A DNA stretch of 64,000 nucleotides, from positions 1,426,001 through 1,490,000 of the forward strand of contig NZ_AP014862.1 of assembly GCF_002355475.1 (NCBI RefSeq), read 5' to 3'. Of this stretch, positions 1 to 7,167 are shown in pieces (within the stretch, counting starts at the first letter, position 1; each line of letters begins with the position of its first letter). Position numbers and translations under genes: made by a program. Under the pieces are notes generated by a model that saw only the letters and a program-made list of their open reading frames with translations, ran no database searches and was not told where the DNA came from. The DNA is from Pseudomonas furukawaii (GTDB taxonomy: Bacteria; Pseudomonadota; Gammaproteobacteria; Pseudomonadales; Pseudomonadaceae).

Positions 1-540
1 TCTCGGTGTGGGTCTCGCCTTCGGCCAGGGCCTGCACATGGGCGGCGCCGTTGTCGAGGCTGTAGCTCCAGGTGCCGTTGGCGCCGAGGCTGAGGGTGCC
101 GTAGGTGCCGGCCTGGGTGCTCGGGGTGAAGGCGTTGTCGGTGCCGTCGACATCGGTGGCGGTCAGGGTGCCGCCGGTGGTGAGGGTGGTGTCCTCCTTC
201 ACCAGGCCGCTGTCGGTGCCGCCGATGACGGCGGCTTCATTGGTGCCGACGACCTCGACGGTGATGACGTGCTCGGTGCCGTCGGCGGCGGTGACGGTGA
301 AGGTCTCGGTGTGGGTCTCGCCTTCGGCCAGGGCCTGCACATGGGCGGCGCCGTTGTCGAGGCTGTAGCTCCAGGTGCCGTTGGCGCCGAGGCTGAGGGT
401 GCCGTAGGTGCCGGCCTGGGTGCTCGGGGTGAAGGCGTTGTCGGTGCCGTCGACATCGGTGGCGGTCAGGGTGCCGCCGGTGGTGAGGGTGGTGTCCTCC
501 TTCACCAGGCCGCTGTCGGTGCCGCCGATGACGGCTGGAT
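1..540 (-). repeat. 303-bp VCBS-type repeat in the adhesin (about 1.8 copies visible)
   Basis: The first bases of the window recur at 304, a 303-bp (101-residue) period that continues to about 540. On the coding strand the module reads GGTDSGLVKEDTTLTTGG and TLTATDVDGTDNAFTPSTQ, characteristic of VCBS repeats. The array probably continues beyond the left edge. Confidence 0.85.
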
Positions 541-3500
541 CGTTGATCGGGTTTACCGAGATCTGGACGGTGACCGGGTTGGACTCGACGCCGGACTTGT
601 CCTTGATGGTGTAGGTGAAGCTGTCGCCGCTGGTTTCGCTGCCGTTGTGCTGGTAGCTGACGGTGCCATCGGGATTGACGGTCAGGCTGCCATTGGCCGG
701 GCCCTGGGTGATGACGATGCTGCCGAGGTCGAGGCCATCGTCCAGGTCGCTGTCGTTGGCCGCCACGTCGATGATGACGGTGCCGCCCTCGTCGACATTG
801 GTTTCGTCCGCTTCGGCGACCGGGCCGTCGTTGACGGCGCCAACGCTGATGGTGGCGGTGGCCGGGGTGCTGTCTTCCTGGTTCTGGTCGTCGACGGAGG
901 CGTAGGTGAAGGTGGTCTCGCCGTTCCAGTTGGCGCCGGGCACGAAGGTGACGCTGGCGGCGTTGCCGGTGGCCGGGACGCTGTCGCCGACATTCAGCTG
1001 GGTGCCATTGAGCCACAGGGTGCCATTGGCCGGCAGGTCCTTGATGACGAAGTGGTCGACCGTGCCGTCGAGGTCGGAGCCGCTGAGGCTTACGGCGATG
1101 CCGGTGGCGTCTTCGCTGCCGCTGGCGGAGGTGTTGGCGGTTTCCGGAGCGTCGTTGACGGCGCCGACGGTGATGGTGCCGGTGGCGGGCGTGGCGTCGC
1201 TCAGGCCTTCGTTGTCGGTGGCGGTGTACTGGAAGCTGGTCTCGCCGTTCCAGTTCGCATCGGGCTTGAAGTAGACAGTCGCGCCGTTGCCGGTGGCCGC
1301 GATGACGCTGGCCAGGGTCAGCGGGAGGGTGGCGGCCGCGTCGCTGTAGAAGGTGCCGTTGGCCGGCAGGGTGGTCAGCTTGAAGCTGGCCACGGTGCCG
1401 TCGACGTCGCTGCCGGCGAGGTTGACGGCGATGAGGCTGTCTTCATTGCCGCTGGCGGTGGTGGCATTGGTTTCCGGGGCGTCGTTGATCGGGTTCACCG
1501 AGATCTGGACGGTGACCGGGTTGGACTCGACGCCGGACTTGTCCTTGATGGTGTAGGTGAAGCTGTCGCCGCTGGTTTCGCTGCCGTTGTGCTGGTAGCT
1601 GACGGTGCCATCGGGATTGACGGTCAGGCTGCCATTGGCCGGGCCCTGGGTGATGACGATGCTGCCGAGGTCGAGGCCATCGTCCAGGTCGCTGTCGTTG
1701 GCCGCCACGTCGATGATGACGGTGCCGCCCTCGTCGACATTGGTTTCGTCCGCTTCGGCGACCGGGCCGTCGTTGTCGGCGCCAACGCTGATGGTGGCGG
1801 TGGCCGGGGTGCTGTCTTCCTGGTTCTGGTCGTCGACGGAGGCGTAGGTGAAGGTGGTCTCGCCGTTCCAGTTGGCGCCGGGCACGAAGGTGACGCTGGC
1901 GGCGTTGCCGGTGGCCGGGACGCTGTCGCCGACATTCAGCTGGGTGCCATTGAGCCACAGGGTGCCATTGGCCGGCAGGTCCTTGATGACGAAGTGGTCG
2001 ACCGTGCCGTCGAGGTCGGAGCCGCTGAGGCTTACGGCGATGCCGGTGGCGTCTTCGCTGCCGCTGGCGGAGGTGTTGGCGGTTTCCGGGGCGTCGTTGA
2101 CGGCGCCGACGGTGATGGTGCCGGTGGCGGGCGTGGCGTCGCTCAGGCCTTCGTTGTCGGTGGCGGTGTACTGGAAGCTGGTCTCGCCGTTCCAGTTCGC
2201 ATCGGGCTTGAAGTAGACAGTCGCGCCGTTGCCGGTGGCCGCGATGACGCTGGCCAGGGTCAGCGGAATGGTGGCGGCCGCGTCGCTGTAGAAGGTGCCG
2301 TTGGCGGGCAGGGCGGTCAGCTTGAAGCTGGCGACGGTGCCGTCGACGTCGCTGCCGGCGAGGTTGACGGCGATGAGGCTGTCTTCATTGCCGCTGGCGG
2401 TGGTGGCATTGGTTTGCGGGGCGTCGTTGATCGGGTTCACCGAAATCTGGACGGTGACCGGGTTGGACTCGACGCCGGACTTGTCCTTGATGGTGTAGGT
2501 GAAGCTGTCGCCGCTGGTTTCGCTGCCGTTGTGCTGGTAGCTGACGGTGCCGTCGGGGTTGACGGTCAGGCTGCCATTGGCCGGGCCCTGGGTGATGACG
2601 ATGCTGCCGAGGTCGAGGCCGTCGTCCAGGTCGCTGTCGTTAGCCGCCACGTCGATGATGACGGTGCCGCCTTCGTCGACGTTGGTTTCGTCTACCTCGG
2701 CCACCGGAGCGTCGTTGACCGGGCTGATGGTGATATCGAGCGTGCTGCTGCTGCCGGTGTTGGTGGTGTAGGTTACCTGGGGCACCGATCCGTTCCAGTC
2801 GGCGTCCGGGGTGAAGCGGTAGTTGCCATCGGCCTCGATGGTCAGGGTGCCCACTCCGGCGATCACGGCACTGGAGCCCGCAGCGAAGCTGCCTGCTACG
2901 CCAGCGATGGCGAAGCTGGCGACAGTGAGGCTGCTGTCGACATCGTTGTCATTGGTCAGCACATTGCCGGTGGCCTCGGTGTCCTCTTCCGCGCTTGCGG
3001 TATCGGGCGCCAGGACGGAGGCGTCATCCACCGGCGTGACGTCGGCGAAGCTCAGCTCGGCTGTGTCGGTGGCGGTGCCATCGGTCAGGGTGTAGGTCAC
3101 GGTCGGCACCGGGCCGGTGTAGTTCTGCGCCGGCGTGAAGGTGTAGGAACCGTTTGCGTTGATGACCAGGGTGCCTACGCCATTCAGGTTGGCGGTCTGG
3201 CCGGCGTTGTAGGTGCTGTCGCCCACGGTGAACTGGGTGACGGTCAGGGTGTCGCCGTCCAGGTCGGTGTCATTGTCCAGGACGTTGCCGGTGGCCGGGG
3301 TGTCCTCGGTGACCGCCGTCGGGCCGTCATTGTTGGCAACCGGCGCATCGTTGACCGGATTCACGCCCACGGTGACGGTGAGGGTGTCGGTGCCGCCGTT
3401 ACCGTCACTGACGATGACGGTGAAGCTGTCGCCGCCATTGAAGTTGGCATTGGGCGTGTAGGTGTAGGAACCGTCCGGATTGACCACCACGGTGCCGTTG

Positions 3501-5365
3501 CGCGGCGCGTCGCCGGCGGTGAAGGTCAGGCTGTCACCATCGGGATCGGTGGCGCCGAGCTGGCCGCTGACGGGGGTGTCTTCGTCGGTGGTGATGCTGA
3601 TGTCGTCGCCCAGCGGGTTGCCGTTGCTGTCGGTGATGACGGGCGCATCGTTGACCGGATTCACGCCCACGGTGACGGTGAGGGTGTCGGTGCCGCCGTT
3701 ACCGTCGCTGACGATGACGGTGAAGCTGTCGCCGCCATTGAAGTTCGTGTTGGGGGTGTAGGTGTAGGAGCCGTCCGGGTTGACCACCACGGTGCCGTTG
3801 CGCGGTGCTTCGCCGGCGGTGAAGGTCAGGCTGTCGCCATCGGGATCGGTGGCGTCGAGCTGGCCGCTGACGGGGGTGTCTTCGTCGGTGGTGATGCTGA
3901 TGTCGTCGCCCAGCGGGTTGCCGTTGCTGTCGGTGATGACGGGCGCATCGTTGACCGGATTCACGCCCACGGTGACGGTGAGGGTGTCGGTGCCGCCGTT
4001 ACCGTCGCTGACGATGACGGTGAAGCTGTCGCCACCATTGAAATTCGTGTTGGGCGTGTAGGTGTAGGAGCCGTCCGGATTGACCACCACGGTGCCGTTG
4101 CGCGGTGCTTCGCCGGCGGTGAAGGTGAGGCTGTCACCATCGGGGTCGGTGGCGCCGAGCTGGCCGCTGACGGGGGTGTCTTCGTCGGTGGTGATGCTGA
4201 TGTCGTCGCCCAGCGGGTTGCCGTTGCTGTCGGTGATGACGGGGACGTCGTTGACCGGGTTCACGCCCACGGTGACGGTGAGGGTGTCGGTACCGCCGTT
4301 ACCGTCGCTGACGATGACGGTGAAGCTGTCGCCACCATTGAAGTTGGCATTGGGCGTGTAGGTGTAGGAGCCGTCCGGATTGACCACCACGGTGCCGTTG
4401 CGCGGTGCTTCGCCGGCGGTGAAGGTCAGGCTGTCGCCATCGGGATCGGTGGCGCCGAGCTGGCCGCTGACGGGGGTGTCTTCGTCGGTGGTGATGCTGA
4501 TGTCGTCGCCCAGCGGGTTGCCGTTGCTGTCGGTGATGACGGGCGCATCGTTGACCGGATTCACGCCGACGGTGACGGTGAGGGTGTCGGTGCCGCCGTT
4601 ACCGTCACTGACGATGACGGTGAAGCTGTCGCCGCCATTGAAGTTGGCATTGGGCGTGTAGGTGTAGGAACCGTCCGGGTTGACCACCACGGTGCCGTTG
4701 CGCGGTGCTTCGCCGGCGGTGAAGGTCAGGCTGTCGCCATCGGGGTCGGTGGCGCCGAGCTGGCCGCTGACGGGGGTGTCTTCGTCGGTGGTGATGCTGG
4801 TGTCCTGACCGCTGGGCTGGTTGTTCACGGCCTCAGGCGTCGGAAGGGGGGCTTCCGCCACGAGCAGCGGGTCCGTCTCGTCTTCTTCTACCGCCTCGGT
4901 GGCGAGGGCGAAGGTTTCGGTGGGGAAGCCGATGGTCGCGTCGACGCGATCCGCCGTCGCCTCCAGCAGCACGAAGCTGTGGCCGCCACCCGCAGCGCCG
5001 CCGCCGGCACCACCGCCAGCGCCCGGGCCGGCCGCAGTGGCCTCAAGGGCCTGGGTCGGGTCCATGCCGGCCTCGATCGCCTGTTGCAACTGCGCCACTT
5101 CATCGCCTGGGGCGGCGTTCTGTTGCTGGGGCGTTGCGTTCTGCTCGGCAAGGCCCGTGTCCGACTCGCTCCACTGGCTGTCGCGGCCCAGGTCCACGGC
5201 GCGGCCGTCGGCCAGTGCCAGGGTCACCATGCCTTCGTTTCCTGTCAGGACCTGGTCACCCTTGAAGAGTCGATCGCCTTCCACCAGGAAGCGTTGGAGG
5301 CCTTCGGGGGATACGGCGATTACCTGTCCAACAATGCTTTTGACGATCGCAACAACACTGCTCAT
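1..5365 (-). CDS. giant repeat-rich RTX/LapA-type surface adhesin, N-terminal 1788 codons (C-terminus beyond left edge)
   Basis: This is the large frame that stays open on the minus strand from an ATG at 5365 to the window edge. A strong SD (AGGAGAG, about 5374-5380) precedes the ATG. Residues 1-110 (MSSVVAIVKSIVGQVIAVSP onward) resemble the N-terminal retention module of LapA-type adhesins. They are followed by T110-A111-A112-G113, the sequence recognised by the periplasmic protease LapG, and a Gly/Ala-rich linker. From about residue 190 the protein is an array of Ig/cadherin-like modules containing TDEDTPVSGQL, DPDGDSLTFTAG, NPDGSYTYTPNANF and VNPVNDAP. Further on come 314-residue composite modules and VCBS-type modules near the edge. 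Such adhesins leave by type I secretion and stay in the outer membrane until LapG cuts them. The divergent lapEBC genes fit this. The C-terminal RTX secretion signal and any lapD/lapG are outside the window. Assignment to the LapA class is firm; which named adhesin it is (LapA, MapA or other) is open. Confidence 0.9.
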   Translation of the reverse strand, partial: MSSVVAIVKSIVGQVIAVSPEGLQRFLVEGDRLFKGDQVLTGNEGMVTLALADGRAVDLGRDSQWSESDTGLAEQNATPQQQNAAPGDEVAQLQQAIEAGMDPTQALEATAAGPGAGGGAGGGAAGGGHSFVLLEATADRVDATIGFPTETFALATEAVEEDETDPLLVAEAPLPTPEAVNNQPSGQDTSITTDEDTPVSGQLGATDPDGDSLTFTAGEAPRNGTVVVNPDGSYTYTPNANFNGGDSFTVIVSDGNGGTDTLTVTVGVNPVNDAPVITDSNGNPLGDDISITTDEDTPVSGQLGATDPDGDSLTFTAGEAPRNGTVVVNPDGSYTYTPNANFNGGDSFTVIVSDGNGGTDTLTVTVGVNPVNDVPVITDSNGNPLGDDISITTDEDTPVSGQLGATDPDGDSLTFTAGEAPRNGTVVVNPDGSYTYTPNTNFNGGDSFTVIVSDGNGGTDTLTVTVGVNPVNDAPVITDSNGNPLGDDISITTDEDTPVSGQLDATDPDGDSLTFTAGEAPRNGTVVVNPDGSYTYTPNTNFNGGDSFTVIVSDGNGGTDTLTVTVGVNPVNDAPVITDSNGNPLGDDISITTDEDTPVSGQLGATDPDGDSLTFTAGDAPRNGTVVVNPDGSYTYTPNANFNGGDSFTVIVSDGNGGTDTLTVTVGVNPVNDAPVANNDGPTAVTEDTPATGNVLDNDTDLDGDTLTVTQFTVGDSTYNAGQTANLNGVGTLVINANGSYTFTPAQNYTGPVPTVTYTLTDGTATDTAELSFADVTPVDDASVLAPDTASAEEDTEATGNVLTNDNDVDSSLTVASFAIAGVAGSFAAGSSAVIAGVGTLTIEADGNYRFTPDADWNGSVPQVTYTTNTGSSSTLDITISPVNDAPVAEVDETNVDEGGTVIIDVAANDSDLDDGLDLGSIVITQGPANGSLTVNPDGTVSYQHNGSETSGDSFTYTIKDKSGVESNPVTVQISVNPINDAPQTNATTASGNEDSLIAVNLAGSDVDGTVASFKLTALPANGTFYSDAAATIPLTLASVIAATGNGATVYFKPDANWNGETSFQYTATDNEGLSDATPATGTITVGAVNDAPETANTSASGSEDATGIAVSLSGSDLDGTVDHFVIKDLPANGTLWLNGTQLNVGDSVPATGNAASVTFVPGANWNGETTFTYASVDDQNQEDSTPATATISVGADNDGPVAEADETNVDEGGTVIIDVAANDSDLDDGLDLGSIVITQGPANGSLTVNPDGTVSYQHNGSETSGDSFTYTIKDKSGVESNPVTVQISVNPINDAPETNATTASGNEDSLIAVNLAGSDVDGTVASFKLTTLPANGTFYSDAAATLPLTLASVIAATGNGATVYFKPDANWNGETSFQYTATDNEGLSDATPATGTITVGAVNDAPETANTSASGSEDATGIAVSLSGSDLDGTVDHFVIKDLPANGTLWLNGTQLNVGDSVPATGNAASVTFVPGANWNGETTFTYASVDDQNQEDSTPATATISVGAVNDGPVAEADETNVDEGGTVIIDVAANDSDLDDGLDLGSIVITQGPANGSLTVNPDGTVSYQHNGSETSGDSFTYTIKDKSGVESNPVTVQISVNPINDPAVIGGTDSGLVKEDTTLTTGGTLTATDVDGTDNAFTPSTQAGTYGTLSLGANGTWSYSLDNGAAHVQALAEGETHTETFTVTAADGTEHVITVEVVGTNEAAVIGGTDSGLVKEDTTLTTGGTLTATDVDGTDNAFTPSTQAGTYGTLSLGANGTWSYSLDNGAAHVQALAEGETHTE
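541..2705 (-). repeat. 942-bp tandem repeat inside the adhesin (2 full units plus a partial third)
   Basis: The sequence starting CGTTGATCGGGTT at 541 recurs at 1483 and 2425, a period of exactly 942 bp (314 residues). The third copy diverges after about 2700. Each unit carries three cadherin-like submodules, recognisable by NEDSLIAVNLAGSD, SEDATGIAVSLSGSD and VDEGGTVIIDVAANDSD. The two full copies differ by only a few bases. Confidence 0.9.
3351..4800 (-). repeat. 300-bp tandem repeat array inside the adhesin (4 full units plus 250 bp)
   Basis: Units begin at 3351, 3651, 3951, 4251 and 4551 and are nearly identical in DNA, each encoding a 100-residue module (TDEDTPVSGQL ... VNPVNDAPVITDSNGNPLGD). 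The few differences include codon-silent changes and swaps such as Ala/Asp in LGATDPDGD versus LDATDPDGD. Such identity points to recent unequal recombination or gene conversion, so copy number may vary between strains and in assemblies. Confidence 0.92.
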
Positions 5366-5481
5366 GGGTGACTCTCCTGGATTGACTCTCAGCTGGCTTG
5401 TCGTCGCTGGGGTCGTTTTTGTGGCGACCAAGCGCAGGACTGACATTCCCTTCTATAGTTATTGCATGGCGAAAAGGTGGC

Positions 5482-5495
5482 GCCAAATATTTGGC
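5482..5495. promoter_or_regulatory. 14-bp perfect palindrome in the adhesin/lapE divergent intergenic region
   Basis: GCCAAATATTTGGC is a perfect palindrome in the 336-bp AT-rich gap between the divergent adhesin and lapE. Half-site-like copies follow at 5502-5508 (ATTTGGC) and 5521-5527 (TGCCAAA). This looks like an operator for a dimeric regulator, but I do not recognise which. The rest of the gap holds the Vfr-like site and a short hairpin GTCCGG/CCGGAC at 5652-5670 in the lapE leader. Confidence 0.45.
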
Positions 5496-5609
5496 TTATT
5501 ACATTTGGCTATTGCGTATATGCCAAAGTATTGACCAATTGACTCCCATCCTAAACAATCACTTGCATGCTGTCACTTTGATATTTTTCGTTCGTCTGGT
5601 GTCATCCAG

Positions 5610-5625
5610 TGTGACTTTGATCACG
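5610..5625. promoter_or_regulatory. candidate Vfr/CRP-type binding site upstream of lapE
   Basis: TGTGACTTTGATCACG matches the CRP/Vfr consensus TGTGA-N6-TCACA at all but the last base. It lies 77 bp before the lapE start, within the divergent promoter region shared with the adhesin. Confidence 0.45.
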
Positions 5626-5701
5626 TATTCGGAGCCTTGACGAGAAGCAACGTCCGGCGTGGTTCCGGACCTCTAAATTCAATGAAAAGGATGCCTAGAA
5701 C

Positions 5702-7054
5702 ATGCGTCTGCGCTTCTCCTCCGTACTGCCATTCGCCCTGGCCGTCAGCCTTCCCGCCCACTCCCAGACCCTGACCGAAGCCATGCAGCGCGCCATGGAC
5801 GTACACCCGGAAATCCAGGCCGGGGTGAATAGTCGTCTGTCGGCCGACAAACAGCTGCAGGCTGCCAAGGGGGGCTACCTGCCTTCCGTGGACCTGCTCG
5901 CCGGCTACGGCCGCGAAGGCACCGACAACACCACCACCCGTGCGACCGGGGACAACCACTGGAAGACCATGACCCGTGGCGAGTCCAGCCTGCGCCTGAG
6001 CCAGATGGTGTTCGACGGTTTCGCGACCAAGAACGAAGTGGGGCGCCAGCAGGCCACCGTGAACTCCCGCGCCTATGCGCTGCTGGGCACCTCTGAGCGC
6101 ACGGCGCTGGATGTCGCCGAGGTCTACATCGATGTGCTGCGCCGCCAGGAAATGGTGCGTCTGGCCCAGGAGAACCTGCGCAGCCACGAGCGCATCTTCG
6201 ACCAGATCAGCCTGCGCAGTGAGCGCGGGGTAGGGCGTCTGGCCGACCAGGATCAGGCCGAGGCGCGCCTGGCCCAGGCCCGCAACAACCTGATCACCGA
6301 ACAGACCAACCTGGCCGATGCCCGCACCAATTACTACAGCGTGGTGGGTGCCGAGCCGGTGGAGCTCATGGAGCCGGCAGGCCTGCCCGGCCAACTGCCC
6401 GCCTCCCTGGAAGAGGCTCGCCAGACCCTGATGGCCAACAGCCCGATCCTGCGCTCCGCCGAGTCCGACGTCGCCGCCGCCGAGAAGCAGTACGACGCCG
6501 CGAAATCCTTCTTCTACCCGCGCTTTGACGCCGAATTGTCCCGTGGTGCGGACAATGACCTGGATGGCGAGAACGGGCATGTGAACGAATGGCAGGCGAT
6601 GTTGCGCATGCGTTACAACCTGTTCGCCGGCGGCAGCAACAAGGCTGACCTGGAGTCCAAGGCCTACCAGATCAACGAGGCGCTGGACATTCGCAACAAC
6701 GCCATGCGCGTGCTGAACGAAGACCTGGGCCTGTCCTGGAACGCCCTGGCCAACGCCCGTGAGCAGCTGCCGATCGCCCAGCAGTACGTGGATTACAGCA
6801 CCCGTGTCCGCGAGTCCTACCAGAAGCAGTTCAGCATTGGCGAACGGACCCTGCTGGACCTGCTGGACAGCGAAAACGAGCTCTTCACTGCATCTCGTCG
6901 CCTCGTCGACCTGCGCTACAGCGAGTTGTTTACTCAGTACCGCATCAAGGCGACCATTGGCGAGTTGCTGAAGAGCCAGGGAGTGGTGGCGCCGATGGCG
7001 ACCGTGGTTCAGTCCGACCTGAAGCCCCAGGCAACCCTTCCCGGCCTCAACTGA
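5702..7054 (+). CDS. lapE: TolC-family outer-membrane channel of the adhesin type I secretion system
   Basis: This 450-residue protein has a cleavable signal peptide (MRLRFSSVLPFALAVSLPAHSQ). It has the two-fold repeated helical/beta layout of TolC proteins, with long amphipathic helices such as AEVYIDVLRRQEMVRLAQENL and, near the C-terminus, RTLLDLLDSENELFTASRRL. It should form the trimeric outer-membrane exit duct for the giant adhesin and hold its N-terminal retention module. The start ATG has an AAAAGGA SD at 5685-5691. lapB follows after 113 bp and lapC overlaps lapB, so the three probably form one operon. The family is certain; the LapE name rests on the neighbours. Confidence 0.9.
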   Translation: MRLRFSSVLPFALAVSLPAHSQTLTEAMQRAMDVHPEIQAGVNSRLSADKQLQAAKGGYLPSVDLLAGYGREGTDNTTTRATGDNHWKTMTRGESSLRLSQMVFDGFATKNEVGRQQATVNSRAYALLGTSERTALDVAEVYIDVLRRQEMVRLAQENLRSHERIFDQISLRSERGVGRLADQDQAEARLAQARNNLITEQTNLADARTNYYSVVGAEPVELMEPAGLPGQLPASLEEARQTLMANSPILRSAESDVAAAEKQYDAAKSFFYPRFDAELSRGADNDLDGENGHVNEWQAMLRMRYNLFAGGSNKADLESKAYQINEALDIRNNAMRVLNEDLGLSWNALANAREQLPIAQQYVDYSTRVRESYQKQFSIGERTLLDLLDSENELFTASRRLVDLRYSELFTQYRIKATIGELLKSQGVVAPMATVVQSDLKPQATLPGLN

Positions 7055-7167
7055 TAGTCCCGCTCCGACCTGCATCGCCCGATGGAGACCCTGTGTCTCC
7101 CTCGGGCGTGTGAGTTTCGGGCCGGGCCGTTCCGCCTTCCGAAGAACCCCGAGCAGAGTGTCCAGGC

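Noticed and set aside
3351-4800. CRISPR array or phage tandem repeats
   Set aside because: The repeats are 300 bp, in frame and encode Ig-like modules; there are no short direct repeats with unique spacers.
8-5371. A 1787-residue open frame on the plus strand
   Set aside because: It is the antisense shadow of the adhesin: GC-rich repeats leave the complementary frame free of stops. Its protein is a low-complexity Gly/Val/Ala/Asp repeat, while the minus strand has a good SD, a retention module and recognisable repeat domains.
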